Shown piece by piece: positions 1-26,963 of a stretch of DNA of 64,000 nucleotides. Made by a program: the position numbers and the translations under genes. The stretch comes from Centroberyx gerrardi. Its lineage: Eukaryota; Chordata; Actinopteri; Beryciformes; Berycidae. Below the pieces are notes generated by a model that was not told the DNA's origin, did not search any database, and was given only the letters and a program-made list of their open reading frames with translations. The first letter of the stretch is position 1, and each line of letters opens with the position of its first letter. The DNA lies in the NCBI RefSeq assembly GCF_048128805.1, contig NC_136000.1, positions 11,558,354 through 11,622,353 of the forward strand, written 5' to 3'.

Positions 1-553
1 GAGAACAGGAAGGTTTTAAGGTTACTTTTAAAAGAGGAGGATAAGCTTGTTGCACAACTCAGATCAACTGGCAGCTTGTTCCAACAACTGGGAGCGTAGT
101 GACTAAAGGCCATATCACCAGATTTGCATTTTGTCCTTGGGCCAACTAAGAGGTTAGAGTCAGATGTTTTAAGAGACCTAATTGGCTTGTATTTGACTAG
201 AATTTGGGAAAACTAGAATTTGAGAAACATCACGTATTGCGCAGATATGAAAGTAGACAAATTATAAACACGACAATTATTCATTCAGAGCAGAAGAATT
301 GTACAAATGTGGCAGCAATGCCATAGCTGTTAGCAGCTTTGGCATTGTCACAGATATGCAAATTACAGCTAGGTTGATAAATGGCAAAACATGCATAAAA
401 ATCAAATGTGAAAAATACAACTAGGTCGATAGATGGCCTGAACAGCTGATATCGCTGTCCATATGCAAATTAGCAGTGTTCAGACAGTCTGTCACCCAAG
501 TAACATAAAGGGGAAAGTTTTCACACATTGAATTTAAATTGCTGTGTCTCCAG

Positions 554-2841
554 GTGAGGCCAAGTGGCTGCTGCAGTCTGGGATGGTGATCCTGCTGCCG
601 CACGGCTATGATGGAGCAGGACCTGAACACTCCTCCTGCCGCATGGAGCGCTTCCTCCAGGTCTGCTGGCCAATAATTACCTGCAGCGTCATCTGCTGTC
701 GCTCAATGATACACCAAAGCCACCTTGAAGTTTAATTTTTGGTTATGTTTTGGGATTTCACATTACGTGAATAGTAAATGATTGGCAGCTCTTAACTCGT
801 CCCCTTTGCGTCTCTTAGATGTGTGACAGTAAGGAGGAGGGGGTGGACAGTGACAGCGTCAACATGGCTGTGGTCAACCCCACCACTCCCGCTCAGTACT
901 TCCACCTGCTGAGGCGGCAGATGATCCGCAACTTCCGCAAACCCCTCATTGTGGCCGGACCCAAGACGCTGCTGAGATTTTCTGTAAGCACTGTGTGTGT
1001 TCACTGTGATGAAGAAACACCTGCACTAACATGTGCAAGGAGGAGGCGGATGCGGGAACATTGCAAAAACTGGTGATTTCAAGGACATGATTTTACAAAA
1101 GGCTGAATAGTGTTCTCTTTCTTTTCCCAGGGGGCGGTGTCCAGTCTGGCTGAGTTGGCACCAGGAACATTTTTCAGACCGGTGTTAGGTGACACTTCAG
1201 TCTCAGCAGAAAGGTACAGAATTCACAACATAGTGATGCCGGTAATAAATCACGGCCTTTCCTCAAGCATGTTATATTGATTCTTCAGGGCGTCTGTACG
1301 TGTTCAAAGCCTTAAAATGTATTTCACTGAATTATCTAAATTCCAGGCCTTTTTAAAAGGTCTTAAATACAGTTAAATCTAGTCTTTAGGTTTAAATGCT
1401 ATTTCAGTAGTCTTACAAATGTTGTGTTCCCTTGGTGCACTAGTTTTGTAAAATAAGAAGGTCGTTTTTTATGTTTCCAGTTTATTTTTAGTCTTAAACG
1501 TAACTCGCTGAAACTGGAAGAATCCCTGTTCTTATTATGATAACACTAGCATAACCCTCTTATAAGTAAGTGCAGTTAATCTGGCATGTTTTCTTTTATA
1601 AGTAATCCAATTTCTGTAACCCATTTTCTGTCCTCTGATTGCACACAGTGTCCAGAAGGTGGTGCTGTGCTCAGGGAAACATTACTATGCCCTGCTGAAG
1701 CAGAGGGAGGCGTCAGCAGCCACCCAGCACACGGCACTCGTCCGTGTGGAGGAGCTGTGTCCCTTCCCACTGGAGGCTCTGCAGCAGGAGCTCAGGAAAT
1801 ACCCCAACGCCAAAGGTAGTGTGACCCCAGATGACCTGCACCGGCCTCCCGCTGTCTGCCTCACAAAACACCTCCTTTACTGTCAGCATGCATGTTGAGG
1901 TTAAGGGTGGAATCACACCTACAGTTTGTTTGTTGTAGTCCGAACCATGGTGCAAAAGTTTTTGGTTTGTTTAGGTTCACACTGCTCAATTACAAACCAG
2001 GGCTTGTAAATAGAAGTTGCATGGACTCACAAGTAGGGTTTGTATTGGACAGAGTTTTGATGAGATCTTGATAGCAGGGGGAGTCAAAACTAATCGGATT
2101 TTAAGCATGATTTACTTGTCTGCCATTCGCTGTAGTTTACCATCTCTAGTCTACATATTAGTTAAAAACACATGCAGAAATAGCTCAATGTGAGCGATTT
2201 GCCCTCAGTTGATTTTGTTCAGATCAGATGTCAACATCCATCTCCTTACCTATAAAACTTTGCGTTTTGGGGTCATTTCCATTCTCATTTCTAACAAACA
2301 GCACCACAGTTCATGTTGAAGAGAACTGAGACCCGCAGACAGTCTCGGTGCGGTTATTTGATGCACACCACAGTTCGAATGGCTTCGTTCTCACCTGCCC
2401 AAACTGCCCAACTGAACTAAAGGAGTAAATGCTCTAGAGTTTGAGCCACTCCAAACATGCTTGGTGTGAATGCATCCTAAAAAAATTTGTGAACAGTGTT
2501 CTCTTTTGCTCTTGATTGTGATCAGTTAAATTATTTCCCCTGCAGAGTTTGTCTGGAGTCAAGAGGAGCCTCAGAACATGGGTCCCTGGTCCTTTGTAGC
2601 TCCCAGGTTTGAGAAGCAGCTGGCCTGCAAGGTGAGCAGTGGCTGAAATAATAAAATGTACATTGTAAAGATTAATGATTAAACAGTGAATTGACTGTTG
2701 ATGTTATACATAATAGACTCTGTCTTCTTTCCTTCTCAGCTCCGGTTAGTCAGTCGACCCGCTCTGCCCGCCCCTGCTGTGGGTATTGGAACCCTCCATC
2801 ACCAGCAGCAGGAGGCCATCCTCACCACTACCTTCTCCTAA
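554..2841 (+). CDS. dhtkd1: dhtkd1, 3' part: 2-oxoadipate dehydrogenase E1 (DHTKD1), last six coding exons
   Basis: DHTKD1 is the thiamine-diphosphate E1 subunit of the mitochondrial 2-oxoadipate dehydrogenase complex, which makes glutaryl-CoA in lysine, hydroxylysine and tryptophan breakdown. Exons: 554-660, 819-983, 1131-1213, 1649-1815, 2546-2631, 2740-2841. They join in frame into the last 236 residues. The sequence follows the family C-terminus closely: [11 protein letters not shown], then [86 protein letters not shown] and a C-terminal [13 protein letters not shown]. The MCDS...[12 protein letters not shown] wording separates it from the paralogue OGDH (from memory of the human proteins). 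The catalytic thiamine-binding half lies left of the window. The donor after 660 (gtctgc) is weak but the protein join is exact. TAA stop at 2839-2841. Confidence 0.95.
1901..2480. mobile_element. TTAA-flanked non-autonomous DNA transposon, copy A (dhtkd1 intron)
   Basis: The element starts at TTAA (1901-1904) followed by gggtggaatcacacc and ends with ggtgtgaatgcatcctaa at 2463-2480, so the ends are imperfect inverted repeats of a 'gggtgcattcacacc' type. The right target copy has decayed to CTAA. The interior contains no transposase frame. The same element occurs in reverse orientation at 44206-44840: gtccgaaccatggtgcaaaag here matches the complement of cttttccactatggttcgga there. TTAA targets are used by piggyBac and Kolobok superfamilies; which one is inferred. 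Confidence 0.75.
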
Positions 2842-3850
2842 ATCACAAGAATACTGGGAACCAAAATGGATCAGTACTACATTACATATCTGCTGTGGTC
2901 TTCCCACTACGGTCTACCACCATCGCTAAAAGCACAAGTGCAGGGCTGCTGCATTGAGAATACATGGGACCTTTACGTGGTGTGGACGTGTGGTTAAAAT
3001 GAATCGGTCATTACTGTACAAATCGTGTCAACTGTTAAAGAGAATAGTGTTGATGATTGTATTATTGGTGTTCTAACAGAGTCAAATCCAGGTTTTAATT
3101 TTGTTTATATGGTTTCAAGGCAAGGCCAGGATTCCAGTCTGCTCGTTTTTTTTTTTTTCTCTCGGCGACTATTTGGTAGTTACAGAACAAAGAAAAAAGA
3201 CCACTACCAACATGGTTCAGATTTGAATCAAGGCCTTAGAGATGACGTTTACAATGCGATTGTAGTACAAAGGCACTTTTAGCTGATCATCATTACTAGC
3301 ACTAGGGACTATAACTTGCCTTTGTCATGGCTCCGTGTTTCAGATTGTGAATCAGAAGGGCTTAGTCATCTCATGCATTTTGTTTGCACGAGCGGCTCAT
3401 TTTTGTACTGTTCCAACCAGCAAGTACCTGTTTAATAAGTTATTTGGAATCTCCTAAGTATTAACTTTAAGTATTTATGCCATGGGCAAAAGCATTTTAG
3501 ACAACACTAAATATATTTAAGATTATATTTTAGACTAAAGGGGAAAAACTGAACTGTGTTTCTGAACTACTATCTAGATGTGTTACCATCACGGCTGTTA
3601 AATGTTTCAGCCATTACCTGCCTACTTTGGACTGGGTTAGGTGTATTTGGTCTGTTGTGTCTTTCTTGACACAGGTACGAATTTGAACTGATCAGTGCTT
3701 GATCATCCTTGTTTAGTGGTTTAATCTAAAGACTTGAAGTCCAAATAATGGCATTAAAGGGCTAATGTAAATGACAATCAGTTGCCATTTACGAGTTATG
3801 AAATGGAAATATTCAATATTTTCAAATAAATATATTTTCACCATTGTGGA
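2842..3850 (+). other. dhtkd1: dhtkd1 3' untranslated region with AATAAA signal
   Basis: After the TAA at 2841 there is about 1 kb of A/T-rich sequence without a conserved reading frame. A canonical AATAAA lies at 3825-3830, so the transcript probably ends near 3845-3855. The exact end is inferred. Confidence 0.5.
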
Positions 3851-18243
<14,393 letters not shown>

Positions 18244-19380
18244 CGCCAGGTTCCGCGGGAGGTCAGCTGGGAGACAACGGAGCTTTGAGACGGGAAAACC
18301 ATCCCAGGCCTCAGAAGTCAACGTCGTCGCCCAGTTTGCCCATCCCGCCTCCTCCCTCTGTCGCTGCCGCTCGTGCACTGGGAGGAACTTGAGGAGCGTT
18401 GGCCCGGCTCCATTTACCACGGCTCAGCACGGCACCCCGGTGCTTCCCTTCCTACTGTAACACAGACCTGGAAGTGTAGAGGGGGAGAGGCTCACTGTCT
18501 CCAAACCAAAGGTTGTCATTATGGAAGCCATGTAGCCTGGAACATGGCTGTCTGGCAGTCAAAAAGGAGCTGGTCTGGGACGTGCCACACTAAGGGAAAT
18601 CTGTCTTTATGTCTTTATTGAAGCTGCTGTAATTTTGACTGTGAGCGTCTTGAGAAAGGACGCTCCACTGTATGCCTTGTGTGAATATTCTGCCTGGAAC
18701 TGTTGAGTGGAGTAATGTTACGCAAGTGAAATATGAGCTTCATGCTACAGTAAATAATAGTGACTCCATCATCTGCACTCTGAATTTCTAGTTGTTTTGA
18801 CAGCTTTCGTTAATTTGCTGTGGTAAATTGCTACAATGGTTCACAGGGTCATAATTTCCAACAGTATGGCACATGTGTTATTTCTTTGCTTTAAGGTATC
18901 TGGACATAAAACAAAAATATCAGCAGAACCATGTGCTTTAGTAGTGTGTGTGTGAGCGCTGAGAAGGGCAATTTTGATGGTCAGTGCATTGTACTAATGA
19001 CCTAATTGAAATGTATTGGATTATTTATTTTCTTACAACATATTATGACTTTTGTAAGAATACCACTTACAGAAACGTGTAAATGTGTATTAGACTGAAT
19101 TATAAACTGAAAAGATGTTGCGTCGACCGACAAAGACACATTATGTAATAGTTGTTACTTTATAATTGCCGTTTTATTTGATGAATTTGACTTACTTTGA
19201 TGTTACTGTGAAGTCCTCCTTGACCACAGGAGGGCAACCATGTGTGCTCGCTTTGTGACCGGTTCTCAGGGATGTGCTTTCAAACCAATCTAACCGAACC
19301 CCAATTAGAGTGATCATAACGCTGGTGTTTGGAGTGACGATGGTGACGTAGTTGATGAATAAAACCCCCAAATCCTGCAT
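18244..19380 (+). other. camk1d: camk1d 3' untranslated region with AATAAA signal
   Basis: It follows the TGA at 18241-18243. The first AATAAA is at 19358-19363, giving a predicted end near 19380. No reading frame of interest lies inside. Longer 3' ends are possible. Confidence 0.45.
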
Positions 19381-20759
19381 ATTACTCTAATGTGCCATTG
19401 GGAGAGTTTGACAAATGATTTATTTGAAAAAATCCATTATTGTTGTCATTGCGAGGATGATGCAACTAATACTGAATGGATTGCTTCCCCTTAATTTTCT
19501 TGATGATGCATTATAGATTTGGACTGAAGGAAAGCGTATATCACTGTAGTGTAATTTCACATCTATAGTTAAAATTGAAAATGACAAACCAAATGAATGC
19601 AAAATTTCTCTTGATAATGGTTGCTCCCATTACAGAATCGCCAGCTCAGTAGTGTACAGTTCAGTAGTTATAATATCATGCTCTGCTTCCGTTCATGAAG
19701 TGGCTGGTCTCAAAACAGCTCACACACTCTGTGTTTAATCACTGTGCTTTCATACCAGCCTGTCGAATTTAGCAGCAAGATGCTGTTTCTCTCTCTATCT
19801 CGCTCTCTCCCAAGGCTTTAGCTGGTCACACTGAGAGGAGAAGGGAGGAATCTGTCTTTGAATTATCTGTATTTTCTCTGTGATACCTCTATTTAATGTA
19901 AAATCGTTCCACATGGACGAAACAAGAGTACTTCACAAGAACATGCCCAATATTGAGGGCTTTGCCACCTTGAATTATCTAACTTGTTGTAGTGAATATC
20001 GACTTGGAGGGTGAGCCTCTGTTTACTGTAAATACAAATCTCAATAACTAAGTTTGCTTTGGTCGTGAGTGTTTATTGTTGTCCCTTCCTTATATTTTCT
20101 CTCCAAAAACATCAAAACAAAGCAAAATATAAAGCATTATTATGCATTAAAAAAGCACCTCCGTATGCATATATTACATATTGTTGCAGAAATGTACTTG
20201 GAGTAAAAGATATTTCTGTATTGTGAAGAGGCGTGTTTGCTTGTATGCTTGCTTCTTTGACATGGAGTAAATATCAAACCAGTCAAAATGCAGATCAATA
20301 TTCAGCAGAGGTTGTTGTTGTACACATTGCTTATAGTAAATATTGCTGCAGAATATAGAGACTTTAAAATTGATTTTCTTTGGACATGCAACTGAACTTA
20401 TTGGAGGCTTGCCAAAAAGTCTGCTATCACAAGTGAGTAAATATAAAGCAGAAATATTGCACTTGTTTATAAAAACAGTAATGCCATGCTCAAACCTGAA
20501 ACATTTTACACATGTAAAGTTTTATAATAGCATCCATCTCTATTTGACAAAATGTATAAAAGGCTGGGATTTTTTAAAAAGAGCTCAGTCTGTGGGCGAT
20601 ATCTCTACTATATCACTCTCAAGGTCTGTGATGAAAAGCCTCATTGTAGAGGTGGAGGTGTTTCCTTTAAGGCAAGGCGTTGTGCCTGTTTATAGCTTCA
20701 GGTCTCTCCTGGGGGGCAGCGAGGAGGGGGGGGGGGGCGACTGCCGCAGGTCTCACATC
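19381..20759. other. camk1d-ucma intergenic region including ucma 3' untranslated region
   Basis: A/T-rich and without convincing exons. On the minus strand an AATAAA (plus-strand TTTATT at 20072-20077) lies about 680 bases past the ucma stop and could end that transcript, making camk1d and ucma convergent with roughly 0.7 kb between their ends. A G run occurs at 20727-20737. Confidence 0.4.
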
Positions 20760-23506
20760 TCAGATAGACTGCCGGTTGTACTCATGGGAAGGATGCATCC
20801 CGTCGTAGTGGAACTCCCTCCACTGCTCGGTGCTCTCTCTGCTCCTCTCGTTTTGTTCTGGAAGATTATTAGAGTTCAGCGGTGCGATGAATGAGGCTGT
20901 AGAATCAATTAACTTCTTCCGCTCAGCTAACCTGCATCAGATATGAAGGGCTTACGTACCGTCGTGCTCCTCTTCGGCGTAGCTCTCAAACTCATTCCTC
21001 TTCTCCTCGTGGTACTCTCTCTTGCGTTTGTCTGCGGCCAGAACCTGCCTCTGCTCAGCTGGAGGCGCACAGAAGAGATGTGAAAGAGGGTGAAGAATGT
21101 ATTAATTGGAGTATAAAATGATTAAGATCTGAGATTCAGTAGTTTATTGCCATATCAACCAGGTTGCTAGGAATTTGTCTCAGTTTGCTGAGGATATAGA
21201 CACAAAAAAGGGAATCAGATAGGCATATACAGTGGGGGCGGACAAAATAACAGACTTTAACTTTGAAGGAACTAAATCACAATTACAAAGGCAGCTACAC
21301 AGGCAAGTCGTAAGTTGCAATTATCTGTGTCAGCTTTAAAAGAGGTCTGACAATGACTCACTTTTATACTGTTTTCCAAGTGACATGAAGTAACTAATAG
21401 AGTTCAAAGGAGGAAAATTGTTGGTGTCCAAATTGCAGATGCCTTGATAACACAAACTGCAGAGTTATTTAATGTGGTAAGGGGAACAGTGTTGAAAATC
21501 ATGTCAACATTTGCCAAACATGATGAAACCCCATTGGCAAAGAGAACAGTGGTTGGAAGTTGAAGCTCTTGGACACGTAACACGATAGTTGTTAAACACC
21601 ACAAAACTACGGCCTCAAAACTTACCACAGAATTGAATGAACACTTCTGTAAAACACTATTCATTACTTTCAAAGAGCAATTATTTATGGCAGGGCTGCC
21701 ATTCAGAAACTGTTCGTATCTAGGGCCAACGCACAAAGACACACAACCTGGTGTAAGGAGCACAAAACCATTTCCCTATAGCAGTGGAAAAAAGCCTAAT
21801 TAGTCTTTCACCCTTTTTCCCTCATCTGGGTTTATGTTTGGAAGAAACCAAAGGAAGCCTTCAACCCAGAATGCTCTGCATGGTTATATAATGGCCAAGG
21901 AATAAGAAGCCATTTTACATGATGCAAACATTGTTCCCACATGATGTTCCCATATTCAAAGATGGTAATGCCCCCATAGATACTGCAAAACAAATTAAAG
22001 AGTGGTTTTGTGAATAAATAAGTAAAATCAAATAAGATTAAATAACAAATAGACATCGTATACAGGTGGAGAATATGGAGGAGACAGAGAGAAGGATGCA
22101 GCCTATAATTTTGCTGCACTGAGCAAATGTGTTGACATACCAAACAGCGATGGAAAATTTGACAACACTTTCAATCACTCAGCTCTATAAAAGTGCATCA
22201 AAGCTTCCTAATTGACACAACATTTGTTCAACTGTTGAAGAAAGTATAGGGTTAAAGAAAAACCTGACGTTAACCGTTGATGTTTTAGATAGCTGAAAAA
22301 AAATTCAGCTATCAAACTCCATTGTAGCTGCATTGGAAATATCTCAATGTGATGTCTTGTCATCTCTAGTTATACACCGGAATAAGAAAAAAATACCACA
22401 AAAGGATGGATTAGGATGGATTTTTCCTCTTATGTCTCAATCCAGCAGGTTTTTAAGCAGCAGGACTAACATTAGCAAGAAGCATCAGTTGAGACCAGAC
22501 TGGGTTTGGGATGGCCATACAAACCTTTCCCAGGTCAGGTCATGACCTTTGACCTATTCTAGGATTCCCAGCACAGGCCTGTGCATGCAGCAGGAGCTAC
22601 TCTGCTCTGGAATTCACTTTGGGAATTCAAGTCACTTAGTTGTAAATTACAAAGTAAAACATTTAGAAGATTTACAGCTGGACTGCTGATCAGTGCTGGG
22701 GATTTATACATGCAGACTACAAATGAGGGGATGGGACTTATTTGACAAGTGCAGTACTGAAGGATGGTTTTCCCAAACAAACACTGCACAATAACGTTAA
22801 TTATTTCCCTAACTGGAGAATAAGGTAGTTCTACATAATCCTCATTTTATTTATCTTTACCTGACACAACACATGGAACCTCCTCCACTCCCCCTCCGCT
22901 CGCCCACTCCCACTAAAACCAAAAGTCAAACAGTAGCATTCATTTGGAGTCCGTTGAAATCCACATCGGAGCTAATTTCTAGGTTTGGACGTCAAAACGT
23001 TACATCACAACTCGTCGCCTTAACCACCAGCACCAGGATAAATAAACAACCAAATGTTTTCCTCTGCAAATTTCATCTACCTGCAAGCATGGTGTTGTGT
23101 TGTATGTCAATGTGTCAATATGTGGTGAGAATTTCTCTTAAAGTAAGCACAATTTATTTGTCTCACTTTTCCCTTCATGCTTCGTGCCTGTGTGTCGACA
23201 CTTTCCACATTCAACTCCCAACCGCTCGCCCACTCACTCATCCATCTCGGTCTTTTTTTTCCTGTGTTCTCTGCTTTGTATTAGTTTTCTAACAATTTCT
23301 CATACCTTCAACTGCACAAAGTGGACTGTTGTTACACACAGGCCCACAGCATGTTACGTAACTCCAATTCATCACAGCACTTGTGGTGTGCTCTCTCACC
23401 TTCCTGTCAACAGAACTGTACATAACAGTGTCTTGCACTCATTCAAAAACATTTTCACATGTGAGGAATATATTCCCATATCGATACTGAGCTGTGGTAG
23501 ATGTAG

Positions 23507-23552
<46 letters not shown>

Positions 23553-24529
23553 TCCATGCTGCCCTTTGGCTCCTGCTGCAGCCTCCAGCACAGTAACCAG
23601 TGCTGCTGTATGGCTGGTCTGGTGTGGGGCGGTCTGGCAGCAAGGTCTCCAGAATACAGTTAACAGCCGCTGGCTGCCACCTCTCTCACAGTCATAACGA
23701 TATTCAGACTGCCATAAACATGCTCACTCACTGTCCATTCAGTCAAACCATCATTTATTTGTATAATCATTACCATTTTGGATGCAGCAGAATGAGGACA
23801 GTCATAGCATAACAGTGAATGTTTGAGGTCAGTGCAAGAGTGCCTCTGCAGCCAAAGCGTCTACCTGTATAATGAGGCACAGATGCAGTCATTACCACAT
23901 ACACACAACCACACACACCGCCTTGGCTGACCAGACCTCAGTCTAAAATAACAGAAGAAATCCAGAGCGAACCAAGCAGCCTCACCATTAATCTCATCCT
24001 GGGACTTCACACCCCTTCTGCTGCGGCGTCTGAAGAAGTTAGAGGCATCGGCCTCCTGCATGAAGATCCTCCTCAGCGGACCTGCGGTGCAGACAGGAGG
24101 AGGTTGAGCTCACAAGAGATGGATAGAGAGCAGATGTTTTCTGCAGGCAGGATGGAAGAGATGGAGCTGAAGTTCTGCTCACCTTTTGGCTCCTTAGCGC
24201 TGTCCTTACCATCAGGCACAGCTGCAGCGTCTGCCTCTGGAGACACTGGGTCAGAGGACAAAACATTAATGCTATAAATGAAAACACTGCATGCTGTAGC
24301 AGAGAACCTGGGCTCCTATGCTTACCTCTCCAAGGAAAACAAACAGTAGAACACAGAAAACATTGCTCATTTTCGTCAACCCTATCCACCCAACATATTC
24401 CTGAAATACCAATCCACATGCCTGAAAGGTGTATCGACCCCAAATCCCCCAATCCCCTGCATCAGACTCACAGGAAAGTGCGAGGAGCACGGCGACGAGG
24501 GCCAGGAGGGCTGCATGCGTCCAGGACAT
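20760..24529 (-). CDS. ucma: ucma, unique cartilage matrix-associated protein (Gla-rich protein), complete
   Basis: Secreted vitamin K-dependent protein of cartilage and bone matrix that binds mineral through gamma-carboxylated glutamates. Exons in transcript order: 24529-24472, 24245-24183, 24081-23986, 21058-20960, 20857-20760; 137 aa (human 138). Residues 1-24 are a signal peptide ([20 protein letters not shown]). The propeptide contains the conserved [20 protein letters not shown], whose last residues form a furin-type cleavage site. The mature, cysteine-free part is glutamate-rich (about 16 Glu) with [11 protein letters not shown] and the family ending [10 protein letters not shown]...HEYNR, stop TGA at 20762-20760. 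The exon 2 acceptor was set at 24246 (tgacccag), because the next AG downstream would create a TAG across the junction. Exons 2, 3 and 4 are all multiples of three. Intron 4 carries a Tc1 relic on the opposite strand. Confidence 0.95.
21230..22200 (+). pseudogene. Degenerate Tc1/mariner transposase relic in ucma intron 4
   Basis: A TA dinucleotide (21228-21229) is followed by cagtgggggcggacaaaat, a Tc1-type terminus. From about 21400 the plus strand, over several frames, spells decayed Tc1 transposase: [19 protein letters not shown] and [12 protein letters not shown] (helix-turn-helix region), [18 protein letters not shown], then near 21831 [15 protein letters not shown] and near 21938 [19 protein letters not shown] (catalytic-domain region). 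Frameshifts and stops separate these blocks, so it encodes no active enzyme. The right terminus was not found; the end is approximate. Orientation is opposite to ucma. Confidence 0.8.
22201..23985. other. ucma: Rest of ucma intron 4 with (TG)n microsatellite
   Basis: No exon recognised. A (TG)n array at 23511-23549 (about 19-20 units) is the main structure. The open frames here (for example 22873-23292 and 23184-23663) have no recognisable domain. Confidence 0.5.
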
Positions 24530-25859
24530 CTTCAGTTCTGTGTCTGAGCTGTCGAGAGATACGAGAAGTGTGTGAGAAAGAGAGAGAGAGAGGTGAGTAA
24601 GATGTATGTGAGAGCGAGCCCCAAAGAGGTGGGGTGGGGGCTTGGAGGAAGGGCATCAGCTGGAATCTCAGGATTATTGACCGCTTGTCAGAAGAGGGAG
24701 GGAGACACTGTGCAGATCTGATAAGTTGCCAAGAAGACGCTGCCACAAACAGCAGCAAAGGATTTCCAAGTAAAAGGAAGGGGCCACCTAATAAAGAGGC
24801 TCAAATGAGATTTTTGACTTGATAAACCTATTGTTCTCCTTTTACCACTTTTTTCAGGTTAACAGTCAACTTGGGTGTAGTTAAGTAAGCTACTATCTGT
24901 CACCTGACACCATACATGGCCTAGATTGATAACCATTCATTTGTCAGGTAGCATGGGCCTGTGAGGACATGTTTTGTTATTTAGGGGAGGGGAGTTGGGA
25001 AGTGATGTACAATGACATCATTCAGATCACCATACTGTCATGGGAAGGAGAGCGCACTGCCTCCTATAGAAATTGCTGATGTATACACTTGCATGGGCCG
25101 TACCTATCAGGAGGAGAGCTGGATGACTAACAACACTGCAGGTTCTGGAGAGGAGTGTCAGACAACAACTGCGGCACAGAGTCGAGTCGGGCAGGGTTAG
25201 CTGCTTGCCAAATGTGCCCTTGCAGATGCAACTGAAACGGGCCCCTCAACAAGGCCGCCCTCTCTCCTCTGCAGGAACTCCTGCCGGAAAGTATGCAGCC
25301 GTCTGTTTGCTTGAGTTTTTTTCCCCCCACCTGAATCCTGGCCGTGCCCCAGAAAAGAGTGAATGTTTAAATTGTTGTTGGGGCGATCCAGGATGGAGGG
25401 ATTGTCGCTCAGGGAGTGAAATAAATTGGAGGGAGAGTTTGAGAATATGTATAGTGAGTACATTTTTGTCTGGGAAGTGAAAATGCATATAGGGTGAAGA
25501 AAATCTAGGCCTTCTAATTTGCATCTGCTGAATATCATACTTGCAGTGAATAGGCCATTGAATGCAATATAAAGTAATTGAGTTTTGAAATACATAATGG
25601 CAGTATTAGGGAAAAGCTAAAAGTTATTTCATATATGACTGAGGTTGTATGTGGATTATCTGGCTGTGGACTATCAGCGCTGCAGCATATCTCCAGAAGG
25701 GGCCGCTGTGGGGCGACATTGGCTGTATTTTATATCACCGAAAGTTGGGTGGCGCTATTTCCCCGCTGGCAATTTGACGACACGGCCGTGGCGGCAGCGT
25801 CAGCAGGCAGAGGACACACGCAGAGCAGCCAGCAGTCACCATCGTTTCTCACGCTGCTA
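24530..25859. promoter_or_regulatory. Divergent ucma / cdk17 promoter interval
   Basis: ucma begins leftward at 24529 and the inferred cdk17 leader exon begins rightward at about 25860, so about 1.3 kb separates two divergent genes. A (GA)n tract lies at 24578-24592. The last 200 bases before 25860 are CpG-rich (acacggccgtggcggcagcg at 25780), consistent with a cdk17 promoter. No TATA element is convincing on either side. The role is inferred from gene positions. Confidence 0.45.
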
Positions 25860-26118
25860 TGATCCCCAGTCGAAAAACGAACAGTAGTGCTTCTTGTTTT
25901 TCATCGGGAGTGTAACTTTGAAGCCCGAACAGCCATGCTGGGCGCCACATCCCCGCGGATATAAGCGACACCGAGGCAAGAAAGTACCACACCGACACCA
26001 CAAAGCAGCGCTTAGCCTTTTTTTTTTTTTTCCACGGTCGGAGGGGAAAGACGGCATCCGGCCTGAAAAGAAGCTCCGAGGTCGGGGACTCTGGTCGGAG
26101 CAACGCACATCGTTTCTG
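25860..26118 (+). other. cdk17: Candidate non-coding first exon of cdk17
   Basis: A G/C-rich, CpG-containing segment with no long frame. It ends in tttctg followed by a consensus donor GTGAGC at 26119. The first coding exon of cdk17 has its acceptor at 34206, 22 bases before the ATG, so an upstream leader exon must exist, and this is the best candidate. The transcription start is not determinable. Confidence 0.45.
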
Positions 26119-26932
26119 GTGAGCCTAATTGTGTGCGGTTCTTTAAATTTACCACAATGAAACAAGTGGGCCGATAGCAGCAGCCGCCAGTTACAGCTGC
26201 ACTGATGCAAGAAACATTTTTACCACCCTGCGTTGACACAAAATGGGGTAACAATGTAGCAATGTTTACTTCACAACGCGCACTGTGAATGCAGGCGTTT
26301 GTTGTGTGAGACTAGCCGTGCTATTCAATTTGCATTTGTCCCATTCAGCAGTGAATAGTTGCTGTTAATAAGCATTTCACTAAAACAAACGGTGGCTGGT
26401 AAGCTGCTTGGCTCTGATGTTACATGCAAAATAGATGAATGGATGAATGTGGAGTAAGTTTTGTTGAAATCTTTCTCAGTAGGCGACATGTATTCATTCC
26501 TCTAGCCTTGACTGCTTGGTTAAACATTTGTGTCAACTTTCTTTTTATGTAACACACACTGCACCACAACTAGTTGGCAAATGTCACAAAATTGGATGCG
26601 TTGTTTGAAAGGGAGGGCTGGCGCTCTGCATGTATCGTCTTGCATAGTTGCTACCAAACATTCACTGACCCACATTTCAGAGATCTCCCCTTTTCCTGGT
26701 CCCATTTTCCCAAAAACTATTTGAACCCTGTGCAACCGGTGCCAGTCTCTGAACCAGTAAAACTGCTTTGAGCCGTTTCAGCTGTTGCAGCCCACCAGTG
26801 GCAGACAGGAGCCTGAGAAGCAGATTTTGAGGAGGATTGCTTTAAATTCAAGGAATCTCACCCAAGAGGCTGCTTTCATGGGATTCCTGTTCTCTGACTT
26901 CTTCCTATATGACTGACTAACGTTTGTGTGTT

Positions 26933-26963
<31 letters not shown>

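Noticed and set aside
20343-20894. 183-aa plus-strand open frame over ucma exon 5
   Set aside because: It is antisense to the conserved ucma last exon and otherwise matches nothing.
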